Assembly: GCA_034437615.1 (NCBI GenBank)
Contig: DAOTTW010000296.1
Location: forward strand, 1-5,790
From: DAOTTW01 sp034437615
Lineage (GTDB): Bacteria > Chloroflexota > Anaerolineae > Aggregatilineales > Phototrophicaceae
Length of the DNA stretch: 5,790 nt
Direction of reading: 5' to 3'
The number at the start of each line of letters is the position of its first letter. The stretch's first letter is position 1. The position numbers were made by a program, and so were the translations under genes. The notes under the pieces were generated by a model. The model was given only the letters and a program-made list of their open reading frames with translations, was not told the DNA's origin and made no database searches. Positions 5,680 through 5,790 of the stretch are shown one piece after another.

Positions 5680-5719
5680 ACAGGTTCGTTTTCGTTTATC
5701 CGTGAGGCTTATGATTGTA
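5671..5719 (+). promoter_or_regulatory. Inverted repeat enclosing the ribosome site and start codon of the queG-like gene
   Basis: TGCAATCATA (5671-5680) pairs with TATGATTGTA (5710-5719) over 10 bp with one G-T wobble, leaving a 29-base loop. The loop holds the purine-rich GTGAGG (5702-5707), and the right arm contains the ATG (5711-5713). If formed in mRNA it would mask the start codon. The stem is AT-rich and its left arm is also a repeat edge, so it may be a by-product of the repeat. Confidence 0.35.
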
Positions 5720-5790
5720 TCTGCTGATGCTGTGAAAGCCAAAGCACGCGAATTCGGTTTTAATCTGGTGGGCTTGACGCCTGCGCAGCC
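5711..5790 (+). CDS. queG: Partial 5' end, probable epoxyqueuosine reductase (QueG)
   Basis: Twenty-six codons are visible before the window ends: MIVSADAVKAKAREFGFNLV then GLTPAQ. The 'K.KA.E.GF.LVG.TPA' pattern is the usual N-terminus of QueG, the cobalamin-dependent iron-sulfur enzyme that reduces epoxyqueuosine to queuosine in the wobble base of tRNAs for Asp, Asn, His and Tyr. All catalytic and cluster-binding parts lie beyond the window, so the identification depends on this short segment. GAGG at 5704-5707 is only 3 bases from the ATG, which is tight. An in-frame GTG at 5702 is an alternative start. The gene is divergent from the methyltransferase gene. Confidence 0.6.
   Translation, partial: MIVSADAVKAKAREFGFNLVGLTPAQ

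Overview
The window looks like ordinary chromosome from a free-living bacterium of about 55-58% GC. My best guess is Chloroflexota (Anaerolineae-like). This rests on the mix of a TPR-only protein, a GT1 glycosyltransferase, a Uma2-family protein and many palindromic intergenic repeats of the GTAGGGAC type. It is an inference, because no marker gene is complete here.

Layout. Bases 1-61 (minus) hold the first 20 codons of a gene leaving the window, possibly an IS66-like transposase, with a good promoter directly in front of it. Bases 62-408 have no gene but are dense in structure: two direct copies of an IS-end-like motif, a half unit of the GTAGGGAC repeat, a GAAA-tetraloop hairpin and an intrinsic terminator. 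Bases 409-2601 (plus) encode a 730-residue protein made of tandem TPR-like helical pairs. Bases 2602-2781 hold a complete double-hairpin repeat. Bases 2782-4020 (plus) encode a GT-B fold glycosyltransferase. A Uma2-family protein with a duplicated N-terminal motif follows 49 bp later (4070-4792, plus). It overlaps tail-to-tail by 17 bp with a class I SAM methyltransferase on the minus strand (4776-5567). Bases 5568-5710 are a divergent intergenic region with another double hairpin. The window ends with the first 26 codons of what looks like queG (epoxyqueuosine reductase, plus).

Function. The glycosyltransferase and Uma2 genes could be co-transcribed. Otherwise the genes do not form an obvious pathway, and I see no defence, secretion or biosynthetic system. 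The most interesting material is non-coding. A repeat family keeps fixed ends while its hairpin interiors vary but stay self-complementary. One copy lies at the queG start, where an inverted repeat includes the start codon. The Uma2 N-terminal duplication and its locally low GC are the main coding oddities.
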